A DNA stretch of 50,777 nucleotides from Megasphaera sp. MJR8396C (GTDB taxonomy: Bacteria; Bacillota; Negativicutes; Veillonellales; Megasphaeraceae): contig NZ_KQ958147.1 in NCBI RefSeq assembly GCF_001546855.1, forward strand, positions 1-50,777. The letters run 5' to 3'. Both the position numbers and the translations under genes were made by a program. Below are positions 43,995 to 50,777 of the stretch, in pieces. The notes under the pieces are model-generated. The model worked only from the letters and a program-made list of their open reading frames with translations, was not told the origin of the DNA and ran no database searches. Within the stretch, counting starts at the first letter, position 1, and the number at the start of each line of letters is the position of its first letter.

Positions 43995-44100
43995 ATACCA
44001 GCCCGATGCGGCCCTGGCAGGTACTGAAAATACTAGACTTTATAGGGATTTTTTAATATAATAAGTTATTAAGGTATTTCTTAATAGGGAGGTGAAAGCT

Positions 44101-45087
44101 ATGGATGAGACCTTGTTTGATCCTATCATCGGCCATCGCCGATTGAAGGCAAAATTGGCTCGTCTTATCGATGAAGACCGCCTCCCTCACGCCATGATTT
44201 TCGCCGGCCCTGCCGGTGTCGGCAAAACCATGATGGCCGTTGCTGTTGCTTCAGCCTTGGCGGGTCGTCCCGTCTTTCGCGACTTGGCTCCCTCAGACGA
44301 CGAAGCCCTTGTCGCCGATGGAGATGACGCCTTTTATCTGGCGCCGATGGGGGCGATGCTGAAGGTGGATCAATTTCGGCAGCTCCAAGGCGTATTAGCC
44401 CTTCAAGGCGAACGAGGCCGGCGCCGGATTTGCATCATCGACCATGTAGAGACGATGAATGTAGAATTTGCCAATCGTATGCTGAAAACCTTGGAAGAGC
44501 CGCCGTCCGGCGTCTGTTTCATTCTGGTTACGGATCAGCCTGATTTGCTGCTGCCGACGATTCTGTCGCGCTGCGTTACCTTTACCTTTGATCCTGTCGG
44601 AGACGATGAGATGCGGGAGGGACTGCAGCGGCTTCACCGCAGCGGCGGTAATTTGGACGACGCTATCCTGTGGGGCGGCGGTATTGTCCGCACCGTCCTT
44701 CGTTATCTCGACGGGCATGGAACGGAGAAGGCCCATTTTGCCGTGGACTTCTTAACGATTATGGCCAAACATGCCTGTCCTTATTCGAAATGGCTTGTCG
44801 TATCGGCCAATTTGACCGATCGTGAAACGACGGAAATCTTAGGCTGGATCAGTCTCTTATTGCGGGACATGGCCGTCCTGCGCAGCGGAGCCGGCCAGGA
44901 ATATGTCCGTTTAAAAGGTTATATCTCCGATATGACCGAATTACTGCCGTACTGGACGGATGATGCCGTCTTTGCCGTGTCGTCAGTGCTTCATGAAGCG
45001 CTGGAAGCGGTGACGCGCCATGTCAATGTCCGCTTAGTTTGGGACTATGTCAGTCTCCGGACGATACGGCTCAAAGGAGGATTTTAA
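44101..45087 (+). CDS. holB: DNA polymerase III delta' subunit
   Basis: A 328-residue AAA+ clamp-loader subunit. It has FDPIIGHRRLKAKLARLI, a Walker A AGPAGVGKT near residue 36, CIIDHVETMNVEFANRMLKT and LEEPPSGVCFILVTD, and the SRC motif in ILSRCVTFTF. The region after residue 75 lacks the CxxC-type zinc cluster of longer relatives. I start at ATG 44101, after GGGAGGTGA; GTG 44092 overlaps that site. Its order (tmk-holB-ricT) matches Bacillus, without the yaaQ and yaaR genes normally between tmk and holB. Confidence 0.93.
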   Translation: MDETLFDPIIGHRRLKAKLARLIDEDRLPHAMIFAGPAGVGKTMMAVAVASALAGRPVFRDLAPSDDEALVADGDDAFYLAPMGAMLKVDQFRQLQGVLALQGERGRRRICIIDHVETMNVEFANRMLKTLEEPPSGVCFILVTDQPDLLLPTILSRCVTFTFDPVGDDEMREGLQRLHRSGGNLDDAILWGGGIVRTVLRYLDGHGTEKAHFAVDFLTIMAKHACPYSKWLVVSANLTDRETTEILGWISLLLRDMAVLRSGAGQEYVRLKGYISDMTELLPYWTDDAVFAVSSVLHEALEAVTRHVNVRLVWDYVSLRTIRLKGGF

Positions 45088-45933
45088 GTGATCGTTGTAG
45101 GTGTGCGTTTTAAACCTGCTGGAAAGATATACTATTTTGATCCCGATAATATTGAGCTCGCCTTGGATGACGGAGTCATCGTAGAAACGGCGCGAGGGAT
45201 GGAGTTTGGTAACGTCGTCATTCCGCCGCGCGACGTCGATGATTCGGAAGTCGTCCAGCCGCTGAAGCCGATTATCCGCAAGGCTACGGCCAAGGATTTG
45301 CGCCAGGTTGAGCGGAATAAGGAACGGGAGAAGAAAGCCTTCGGTATCTGCCTGACGAAAATCGCCAAGCACAAGCTGCCGATGAAGCTCATCGATGTCG
45401 ATTATACCTTCGATATGGGAAAAATCATCTTCTTCTTTACGGCTGACGGCCGTATCGACTTCCGCGAACTGGTCCGCGATTTGGCTTCGGTCTTTCGTAC
45501 TCGTATTGAACTTCGCCAAATTGGCCTTCGCGATGAAGCCAAGATGATCGGCGGTATCGGCTACTGCGGCCGGCCGCTGTGCTGCGCGACCTTCCTCGGG
45601 GATTTCAAGCCCGTGTCGATCCGCATGGCCAAGGGCCAGGGCATGTCCCTCAATCCGACCAAGATTTCGGGGATCTGCGGCCGCCTCATGTGCTGCCTGC
45701 GGTATGAAAACCAGCTCTATACGTCTGGCGAACTGAAGTGCTGCAACTGCCAGCAGAAAGGCTGTGAACAGCAGAAGCCGCCGGCCGTCGGCAAACGGGT
45801 CATGACCGATGAAGGCGTCGGTACGGTCCTTCGCGTTCACATGAAAGATAAGACTGTCAAAGTACAGCTTGAATCGGGCCATAATATCAACGTTCCCTGG
45901 TCCGACGTAGGAGAAACGGAACATGAAAATTGA
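45088..45933 (+). CDS. ricT: PSP1-domain regulatory protein RicT (YaaT)
   Basis: A 281-residue PSP1-family protein. In Bacillus RicT joins RicA and RicF in a complex that affects RNase Y processing and carries Fe-S clusters. The core here has FFTADGRIDFRELVRDLA, GYCGRPLCCATFLGDF and ICGRLMCCLRYE with paired cysteines. A cysteine-rich stretch CCNCQQKGCEQQ follows near residue 214. Start is GTG 45088, directly after holB, and the end overlaps the methyltransferase gene by 11 bases. Sporulation is not implied. Confidence 0.92.
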   Translation: MIVVGVRFKPAGKIYYFDPDNIELALDDGVIVETARGMEFGNVVIPPRDVDDSEVVQPLKPIIRKATAKDLRQVERNKEREKKAFGICLTKIAKHKLPMKLIDVDYTFDMGKIIFFFTADGRIDFRELVRDLASVFRTRIELRQIGLRDEAKMIGGIGYCGRPLCCATFLGDFKPVSIRMAKGQGMSLNPTKISGICGRLMCCLRYENQLYTSGELKCCNCQQKGCEQQKPPAVGKRVMTDEGVGTVLRVHMKDKTVKVQLESGHNINVPWSDVGETEHEN

Positions 45934-46654
45934 GCTTGGTCCTCACGAACGGTTGGATGACTTGATCCTCGACGGGATGAAGGTCATTCAGCGGGACGAT
46001 CAGTTCTGTTTTTCCATCGATACCGTTTTATTAGCTCATTTTGGAGCCGTGCCCCATGGGCCGGCTCTTGATTTGGGGACGGGGACAGCGGCCATTCCCT
46101 TGATCCTGACGGCTCGCGGTGCACGCGACCTGACGGGGATTGAATTGAATCCGGTTATGGCCGATATTGCCGGCCGCAACGTGGCTTTAAACGGACGCGA
46201 TGACCGCATCCGCATCGTCGAAGGCGATTATCGCCGCATCCGGGAATGGGCGCCGTCCGGGGCCTTTGCCGCCGTCTATGCCAACCCGCCGTATCGGGAA
46301 AAAAGCCGCGGCGCCTACAGCGACGTCGACGGAATCCGAAGAGCCTGCCATGAAGAAACGGCGTCCTTAGACGATGTCCTCGATGCGGCAAAATACGCGT
46401 TGAAGTATCACGGTCGTTTTCGCATGGTTCATATTACCGAGCGGCTGACGGATATTTTAGAAGCACTGCGGGCCCGTGACATCGAGCCTAAGGTCCTGCA
46501 GATGATTCATGGTCGCCCCGATAAAGAGGCCAAGCTGTTCCTCATTGAGGGCATCCATGGCGGAGGTAAAGGCCTTTCCGTCCTGCCGCCGCTCATCGTC
46601 CATAAGGCCGATGGAAGCTATAGTGAGGCCGTGGATCGCTTATATGGAAGATAA
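45923..46654 (+). CDS. tRNA1(Val) (adenine(37)-N6)-methyltransferase-like
   Basis: A 243-residue SAM-dependent methyltransferase of the TrmN6/YfiC (YabB) family. The SAM loop is LDLGTGTAAIPLIL near residue 50; the acidic end of strand 2 is GIELNPVMA, and NPPYREKSRG is the N6-adenine catalytic motif. It overlaps the 3' end of ricT. YabA, which lies between the two in Bacillus, is absent. Confidence 0.9.
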   Translation: MKIELGPHERLDDLILDGMKVIQRDDQFCFSIDTVLLAHFGAVPHGPALDLGTGTAAIPLILTARGARDLTGIELNPVMADIAGRNVALNGRDDRIRIVEGDYRRIREWAPSGAFAAVYANPPYREKSRGAYSDVDGIRRACHEETASLDDVLDAAKYALKYHGRFRMVHITERLTDILEALRARDIEPKVLQMIHGRPDKEAKLFLIEGIHGGGKGLSVLPPLIVHKADGSYSEAVDRLYGR

Positions 46655-46699
46655 GGCGGTGTCCTTTGTCAGCCGTCTTTTTTCTGTGAAAGGAGTATT

Positions 46700-47545
46700 A
46701 TGCCGGAAGTTTTTCAAAAGGGGACGCTCTATCTCTGCCCGACGCCGATCGGCAACTTAGAGGACATCACGTACCGCACGGTACGCTGCCTTCGAGAAGC
46801 CGACCTCATTGCGGCGGAAGATACGCGCCATACGAAACAGCTGCTCATGGCCTATGATATCGATACGCCCCTTACCAGCTATCACGAACATAATAAAGCT
46901 GAAAAAGGGCCGCAGCTCATTGAAAAATTGCAAGACGGCCAGATGATTGCCCTGGTCAGTGACGCCGGCATGCCGGCTATCTGTGATCCCGGCAGTGATA
47001 TGGTCCGCCTGGCCTTGGAAGCCGATATTCCTATCGTCCCTCTGCCGGGGGCCAATGCTGGCCTTACGGGGCTCATCGCTTCCGGCATGGATACGACGCG
47101 GTTCACCTTTGTCGGCTTTTTGCCGAAGACGCAGAAACATCGCCTGCCGGCCCTGCAGTCCGTCGAGGCCTATGAGGGAACCCTCATTTTTTATGAAGCC
47201 CCTCACCGTATTCGGCAGGTCCTGGGTGAAATGCAGGAAGTGCTGGGCGACCGAAGGGCTGTTCTCTGCCGGGAACTGACCAAACGGTATGAACAGTATC
47301 TCCACGGCAGGCTCAGCGAGCTTCAAACCGCCCTTTCCGAGCAGGGAACGCGCGGTGAATTCGTCATCCTCGTAGAAGGGATGACCAAAACGGCTGAAGA
47401 AGCCGATCCTGAAAATGTTGATTATGCAGCCCTGGTCCGGGAACTGATGGAACAGGGCGTTGATAAGAAAGAGGCTGTCCGGACTGTCGCCAGACGGTGC
47501 GGCGTGCCCAAACGTAGTGTATACCAGGCTGCGCTTAGTTTATAA
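46700..47545 (+). CDS. rsmI: 16S rRNA (cytidine(1402)-2'-O)-methyltransferase
   Basis: A 281-residue tetrapyrrole-methylase-fold enzyme that methylates C1402 of 16S rRNA. Features are LYLCPTPIGNLEDITYRTVR at the N-terminus, AAEDTRHTKQLL, SDAGMPAICDPG and PLPGANAGLTGLIASG, then FVGFLP and FYEAPHRI. The C-terminal helix-turn with GVDKKEAVRTVARR is also typical. The start is ATG 46700 after AAAGGAG. It is the usual neighbour of trmN6-like and metG genes. Confidence 0.96.
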   Translation: MPEVFQKGTLYLCPTPIGNLEDITYRTVRCLREADLIAAEDTRHTKQLLMAYDIDTPLTSYHEHNKAEKGPQLIEKLQDGQMIALVSDAGMPAICDPGSDMVRLALEADIPIVPLPGANAGLTGLIASGMDTTRFTFVGFLPKTQKHRLPALQSVEAYEGTLIFYEAPHRIRQVLGEMQEVLGDRRAVLCRELTKRYEQYLHGRLSELQTALSEQGTRGEFVILVEGMTKTAEEADPENVDYAALVRELMEQGVDKKEAVRTVARRCGVPKRSVYQAALSL

Positions 47546-47580
47546 CACCGGCTCATTTGTCGGTATAGGAGGGAAATCCC

Positions 47581-49524
47581 ATGTCTGAAAAAAGAAAGTA
47601 TTATATCACCACACCGATTTACTATCCAAGCGCCAAACTTCACATTGGGCACACGTACTGCACGACGATTGCCGACTCCTTGGCTCGGTTCCACCGCCTG
47701 CGCGGTGACGACGTCTTTTTCCTGACCGGCTCTGACGAACACGGCCAGAAGATTCAGCGGGCTGCTGAAGAAAAAGGCGTTAAGCCCATTGAATATGTAG
47801 ACCAAATCGTATCGCTCTTCCAAGAGTTGTGGAAAAAACTGAATATCTCCAATGATGACTTCATCCGGACGACGGAAGAACGCCATGAAAAAGTCGTCCA
47901 GGCCTTGATGCAGAAGTCCTACGATAATGGCGACATCTATAAAGGCGAATATAAGGGCTGGTACTGTACGCCCTGTGAAACCTTCTGGCCGGAAAATAAG
48001 CTCCCTGAAGGCAAACACATCTGCCCGGACTGCGGCCGGCCGCTGGAACTCGTCTCGGAAGAAGCCTACTTCTTAAAGATGAATAAATACGCCGATAAGT
48101 GGCTGAAATTTATTGACGAAAACCCCGATTTCATCCAGCCGGAATCGCGGCGCAACGAAATGATTTCCTTCGTTAAAAGTGGTCTCGAAGACCTCTGCGT
48201 CTCCCGTACATCCTTCGACTGGGGCATCAAAGTGCCTTGGGATACGAAGCACGTCGTCTACGTTTGGTTCGACGCATTGGTCAACTACGTAACGGCTGCA
48301 GGATATCTCGATGATCCTGAAAAGTTCAAAAAATTCTGGCCGGCTGACCTCCACCTGGTCGGTAAGGAAATCGTCCGCTTCCACAGCATCATCTGGCCGA
48401 TCATGCTCATGAGCTGCGGACTTCCCCTGCCGAAAAAGGTCTTCGGTCACGGCTGGCTCATCGTCGATGGGACCAAGATGAGTAAATCCTTGGGCAACGT
48501 CGTCGATCCCATTCCCTTGATCGACCGCTATGGTGCCGATGCCCTTCGCTATTACCTCTTGAAGGAAATCCGTCTCGGCCAAGACGGTAACTTCTCTCTG
48601 CCGTCCTTTATCAACCGCATCAACTCCGACCTGGCCAACGACTTGGGCAACCTCTTGCAGCGTACCCTGGCCATGGTCGAAAAATACGAAGGCGGTGTCG
48701 TCGCTGGTCCGACCGTAAAAGAAGCTGTGGACGATGATTTGGCAGCCTGCGCCGTCGACACGGCTAAGCAGTTTGAAACGCTCATGGACGACATGAAGAT
48801 CAACGACGCCATTAACGACGTCTGGACTCTCATCCGCCGCAGCAATAAATACATCGACGAAACGACGCCGTGGGTCCTGGCTAAAGATGAAGCCAAGGCG
48901 CAGCGCCTGCAGACGGTCTTGTACAACTTGATCGAAGCACAGCGCATCATCGCTGCTCTGGTCAGCCCCTTCATCCCCGTCAGTGCTGCCGATATGTGGC
49001 ATCAGTTGGGACTTGGCGATTTCGCTAAAGCCAACCTCCAGGATGCGCAGCAGTGGGGGCTGTATCCGGCCGATACGAAAGTTGAAAAGGGTCAGGCCCT
49101 CTTCCCGCGCTATGACTTGGACGAAGAAATCGCTGAAGCCAAGAACGATAAGAAGGAAGAAGCCGAACCTGTCTGCCCGGCTGCTCAGGAACCGGTAAAA
49201 CCGGAAATCACCATCGATGACTTCGGTAAAATCGACCTCCGCGTCGGTAAAATCGTAGCTTGCGAAAAAGTTCCTAAGGCTAAAAAACTGCTGAAACTGC
49301 AAGTCGACCTCGGTGTCGAAACGCGGCAGATCGTCAGCGGTATTTCCCTGTACTATAAACCGGAAGACCTCATCGGTCACTGCGTCATCGTCGTCACTAA
49401 CTTGAAGCCGGTCAAACTCTGCGGTGTCGAATCGAAGGGCATGCTCCTGGCAGCTTCTGACGGCAACGACAACTTGCAGGTAGCCTTTGTCGACGGCATG
49501 GCTCCCGGCAGCCGCGTACGATAA
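47581..49524 (+). CDS. metG: Methionyl-tRNA synthetase
   Basis: A 647-residue class I synthetase. HIGH motif at residues 21-24 (KLHIGHTYC), zinc knuckle with CTPC at 129-132 and CPDCG about twenty residues later, and KMSKS at 299-303. The anticodon-binding helical domain follows, then a charged linker near residue 520 and a C-terminal EMAPII-type tRNA-binding domain (IDLRVGKIVACEKVPKAKK). The length matches the Bacillus MetS form with fused dimerisation domain. AGGAGG precedes the ATG. Its stop TAA shares a base with the tatD start ATG. Confidence 0.98.
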   Translation: MSEKRKYYITTPIYYPSAKLHIGHTYCTTIADSLARFHRLRGDDVFFLTGSDEHGQKIQRAAEEKGVKPIEYVDQIVSLFQELWKKLNISNDDFIRTTEERHEKVVQALMQKSYDNGDIYKGEYKGWYCTPCETFWPENKLPEGKHICPDCGRPLELVSEEAYFLKMNKYADKWLKFIDENPDFIQPESRRNEMISFVKSGLEDLCVSRTSFDWGIKVPWDTKHVVYVWFDALVNYVTAAGYLDDPEKFKKFWPADLHLVGKEIVRFHSIIWPIMLMSCGLPLPKKVFGHGWLIVDGTKMSKSLGNVVDPIPLIDRYGADALRYYLLKEIRLGQDGNFSLPSFINRINSDLANDLGNLLQRTLAMVEKYEGGVVAGPTVKEAVDDDLAACAVDTAKQFETLMDDMKINDAINDVWTLIRRSNKYIDETTPWVLAKDEAKAQRLQTVLYNLIEAQRIIAALVSPFIPVSAADMWHQLGLGDFAKANLQDAQQWGLYPADTKVEKGQALFPRYDLDEEIAEAKNDKKEEAEPVCPAAQEPVKPEITIDDFGKIDLRVGKIVACEKVPKAKKLLKLQVDLGVETRQIVSGISLYYKPEDLIGHCVIVVTNLKPVKLCGVESKGMLLAASDGNDNLQVAFVDGMAPGSRVR

Positions 49525-50288
49525 TGTTGTTCGATACGCACTGTCATATCAATGACAGCGCTTACGATACGGACCGTCCGGACGTATTGGCCCGGGCAGC
49601 CGAGGCCGGCGTCGGCTTGATGCTGTGCCCGGCAACGGATATGGCTACGTCTCAGGCCTGCATCGACCTTGCCAATGGTCATGACGGCGTCTATGCCGCC
49701 GTGGGTATCCATCCCGAGCTGGCGGCAACGGCGACGCCTGACGATGCTGCCAAGCTGCGTCAGTGGGTTCGTGGCGAGCAAAAAGTCGTCGCTATCGGCG
49801 AAGTGGGCTTAGACTATCATTGGCCGGAACCGGAACGTGACGTCCAGCAGGCCGTCTTCATCGACATGGTGAAGCTTGCCGTCGAGCTCGACGTGCCGAT
49901 CATCATTCACGACCGCGAGGCTCATGGCGACACGCTGGATATCCTTCGCCAATACGGTAAGGGAATCCGCGGTGTCTTCCACTGTTACTCCGGAAGCCTT
50001 GAAATGACGGCTGAGCTCCTCCGTATGGGCTTTTACTTCGGCTTTGACGGGCCACTGACCTATCCCAATTCAAAACGGGCCAGACGGGTCGCTGAAAACC
50101 TTCCCTTAGACCGGATCCTCATCGAAACGGACAGCCCCTACTTGACGCCCCAGGCCCATCGCGGTCAGCGCAATGAACCGGCCTATGTCCGCTATGTGGC
50201 CGAAGAACTGGCAGCCCTTCGCGGCATCCGTGCCGAAGAAGCGGTCCGAATCACGGCCGAAAACGGCAGAAGACTGTTTAATCTTTAA
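49524..50288 (+). CDS. tatD: TatD-family metal-dependent deoxyribonuclease
   Basis: A 254-residue TIM-barrel hydrolase. DTHCHIND provides the HxH metal ligands near residue 6. AIGEVGLDYHW carries the Glu ligand, IIIHDREAHGD a His ligand, FHCYSG another, and ETDSPYLTPQ the catalytic Asp. Family members are 3'-5' DNases. Translation is probably coupled to metG through the one-base TAATG overlap, the same neighbour as in Bacillus (metS-yabD). Confidence 0.95.
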   Translation: MLFDTHCHINDSAYDTDRPDVLARAAEAGVGLMLCPATDMATSQACIDLANGHDGVYAAVGIHPELAATATPDDAAKLRQWVRGEQKVVAIGEVGLDYHWPEPERDVQQAVFIDMVKLAVELDVPIIIHDREAHGDTLDILRQYGKGIRGVFHCYSGSLEMTAELLRMGFYFGFDGPLTYPNSKRARRVAENLPLDRILIETDSPYLTPQAHRGQRNEPAYVRYVAEELAALRGIRAEEAVRITAENGRRLFNL

Positions 50289-50375
50289 TGACATACATAT
50301 CAGACGCGGGGCGGATAACCTTTCTGCCCCGCGTCTTTCCCTACGGGGAAATAAGAGAAAGGAGCTGCTTCTTTT

Positions 50376-50645
50376 ATGGAACGAGGAAAGAGACCGAAAA
50401 TAGAATTGACCGTTACGGGAAAATTGGGTACCATGGGCTGCCATCGCGGCCACCATATCGGCGAAACCTTTGATTATGACAGCGATCGAGGTAAAATTTG
50501 TCCCATGGCTATGCACTGTGCCTTTCCCTATATCGACATCCTTCGCTATGGCGGAAAACTTCCGGGACAGCCGGCAGGAGAAGCGGAATTCTGCTGTTCC
50601 GATGCCGACGTAGCCTTGGTGTTTAAGGCGAAAGTCATCGAATAA
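50376..50645 (+). CDS. TIGR04076-family small protein
   Basis: An 89-residue protein of unknown biochemical role that fits the TIGR04076 pattern: a first strand (ELTVTG) and GHHIGETFDYD, then GKICPMAMHCAFPYIDILRYGG near residues 40-60 (given in part) and a short C-terminal strand after a Cys-Cys pair. Conserved cysteines suggest metal or redox activity, unproven. GAAAGGAG lies upstream of the ATG. It has its own short transcription unit after tatD. Confidence 0.75.
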   Translation: MERGKRPKIELTVTGKLGTMGCHRGHHIGETFDYDSDRGKICPMAMHCAFPYIDILRYGGKLPGQPAGEAEFCCSDADVALVFKAKVIE

Positions 50646-50688
50646 TCGAAATCGTGATTTTATGGGAAAAAAGGGAACGGAAAAATGC

Positions 50689-50717
50689 TTGACAGGAGTT
50701 ACTTTATTTGGTATGAT
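50689..50717 (+). promoter_or_regulatory. Promoter of the tRNA-Gly gene
   Basis: A perfect TTGACA is followed after 17 bases by TATGAT, about 33 bases before the tRNA 5' end. Confidence 0.85.
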
Positions 50718-50750
50718 ATTCAAGTGTTCTGAAACAGACACACACTACAT

Positions 50751-50777
50751 GCGGAAGTAGCTCAGTGGTAGAGCACC
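50751..50777 (+). tRNA. tRNA-Gly (5' part only, cut by window end)
   Basis: The last 27 bases read GCGGAAGTAGCTCAGTGGTA and continue GAGCACC: acceptor stem, U8, a complete D-arm and the start of the anticodon stem. The acceptor and D-arm match Firmicute tRNA-Gly; the anticodon lies beyond the window, so identity is probable, not certain. Confidence 0.8.

Noticed and set aside
48073-49380. A 435-codon frame opposite metG
   Set aside because: Antisense shadow produced by G+C-rich codon bias; metG is unambiguous.

Overview
The window looks like a chromosomal stretch from an anaerobic, fermentative, non-enteric Firmicute of the Negativicutes type (Megasphaera or a close relative). This is inferred from Bacillus-like gene orders (tmk-holB-ricT-trmN6-rsmI-metG-tatD; rpmG-secE-nusG-rplKA-rplJL), the L10 leader, the single-subunit pyruvate:ferredoxin oxidoreductase and the butyryl-CoA-type enzymes. 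The species is not proven by anything seen here.

Layout. (1) 1-12.4 kb: core genes of moderate G+C. These are a 3' gene remnant, enolase, a divergent HxlR regulator and iron-sulfur flavoprotein pair, an amino-acid permease, a CopZ-like metallochaperone, a ferredoxin, an orphan HI0074-type HEPN protein, then rpmG-secE-nusG-rplK-rplA-[L10 leader]-rplJ-rplL. rplL is followed by a terminator and by flavodoxin, quinone-reductase and esterase genes, not by rpoBC. (2) About 12.4-39.5 kb: a visibly more A/T-rich catabolic island. (3) 39.6-50.8 kb: core genes again: bioY, pdxY, a Nudix hydrolase, an Orn/Lys/Arg decarboxylase, tmk, holB, ricT, trmN6, rsmI, metG, tatD, a TIGR04076 protein, and the first 27 bases of a tRNA-Gly.

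The island. It encodes two near-identical LarA/DUF2088 proteins, a split UxaA-type dehydratase, a DHDPS-fold 2-keto-3-deoxy-acid aldolase, a YjhG/YagF-type D-xylonate dehydratase, a second IlvD/Edd dehydratase, three ACS-family MFS transporters, a GlcD-type flavin oxidase, an HpcH/HpaI aldolase and an IclR regulator whose start is disrupted. Divergent from the regulator lies a second module: pyruvate:ferredoxin oxidoreductase, acyl-CoA dehydrogenase, MaoC hydratase, 4-hydroxybutyryl-CoA dehydratase with all four cluster ligands, a NifU-type scaffold, a small six-cysteine protein and a GldA-like alcohol dehydrogenase.

How they may work together (inference). Sugar acids, most clearly D-xylonate, are imported and dehydrated to 2-keto-3-deoxy acids. 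These can be split by the aldolases. I also propose a direct route in which the 2-keto-3-deoxypentonate is oxidatively decarboxylated to 3,4-dihydroxybutyryl-CoA, dehydrated by the MaoC protein, reduced to 4-hydroxybutyryl-CoA, converted by AbfD to crotonyl-CoA and reduced to butyryl-CoA. The module carries no CoA-transferase or succinate-semialdehyde dehydrogenase of the classical 4-hydroxybutyrate pathway, which is what makes this alternative attractive. A shared motif just downstream of three island promoters may be the operator of the local regulator.
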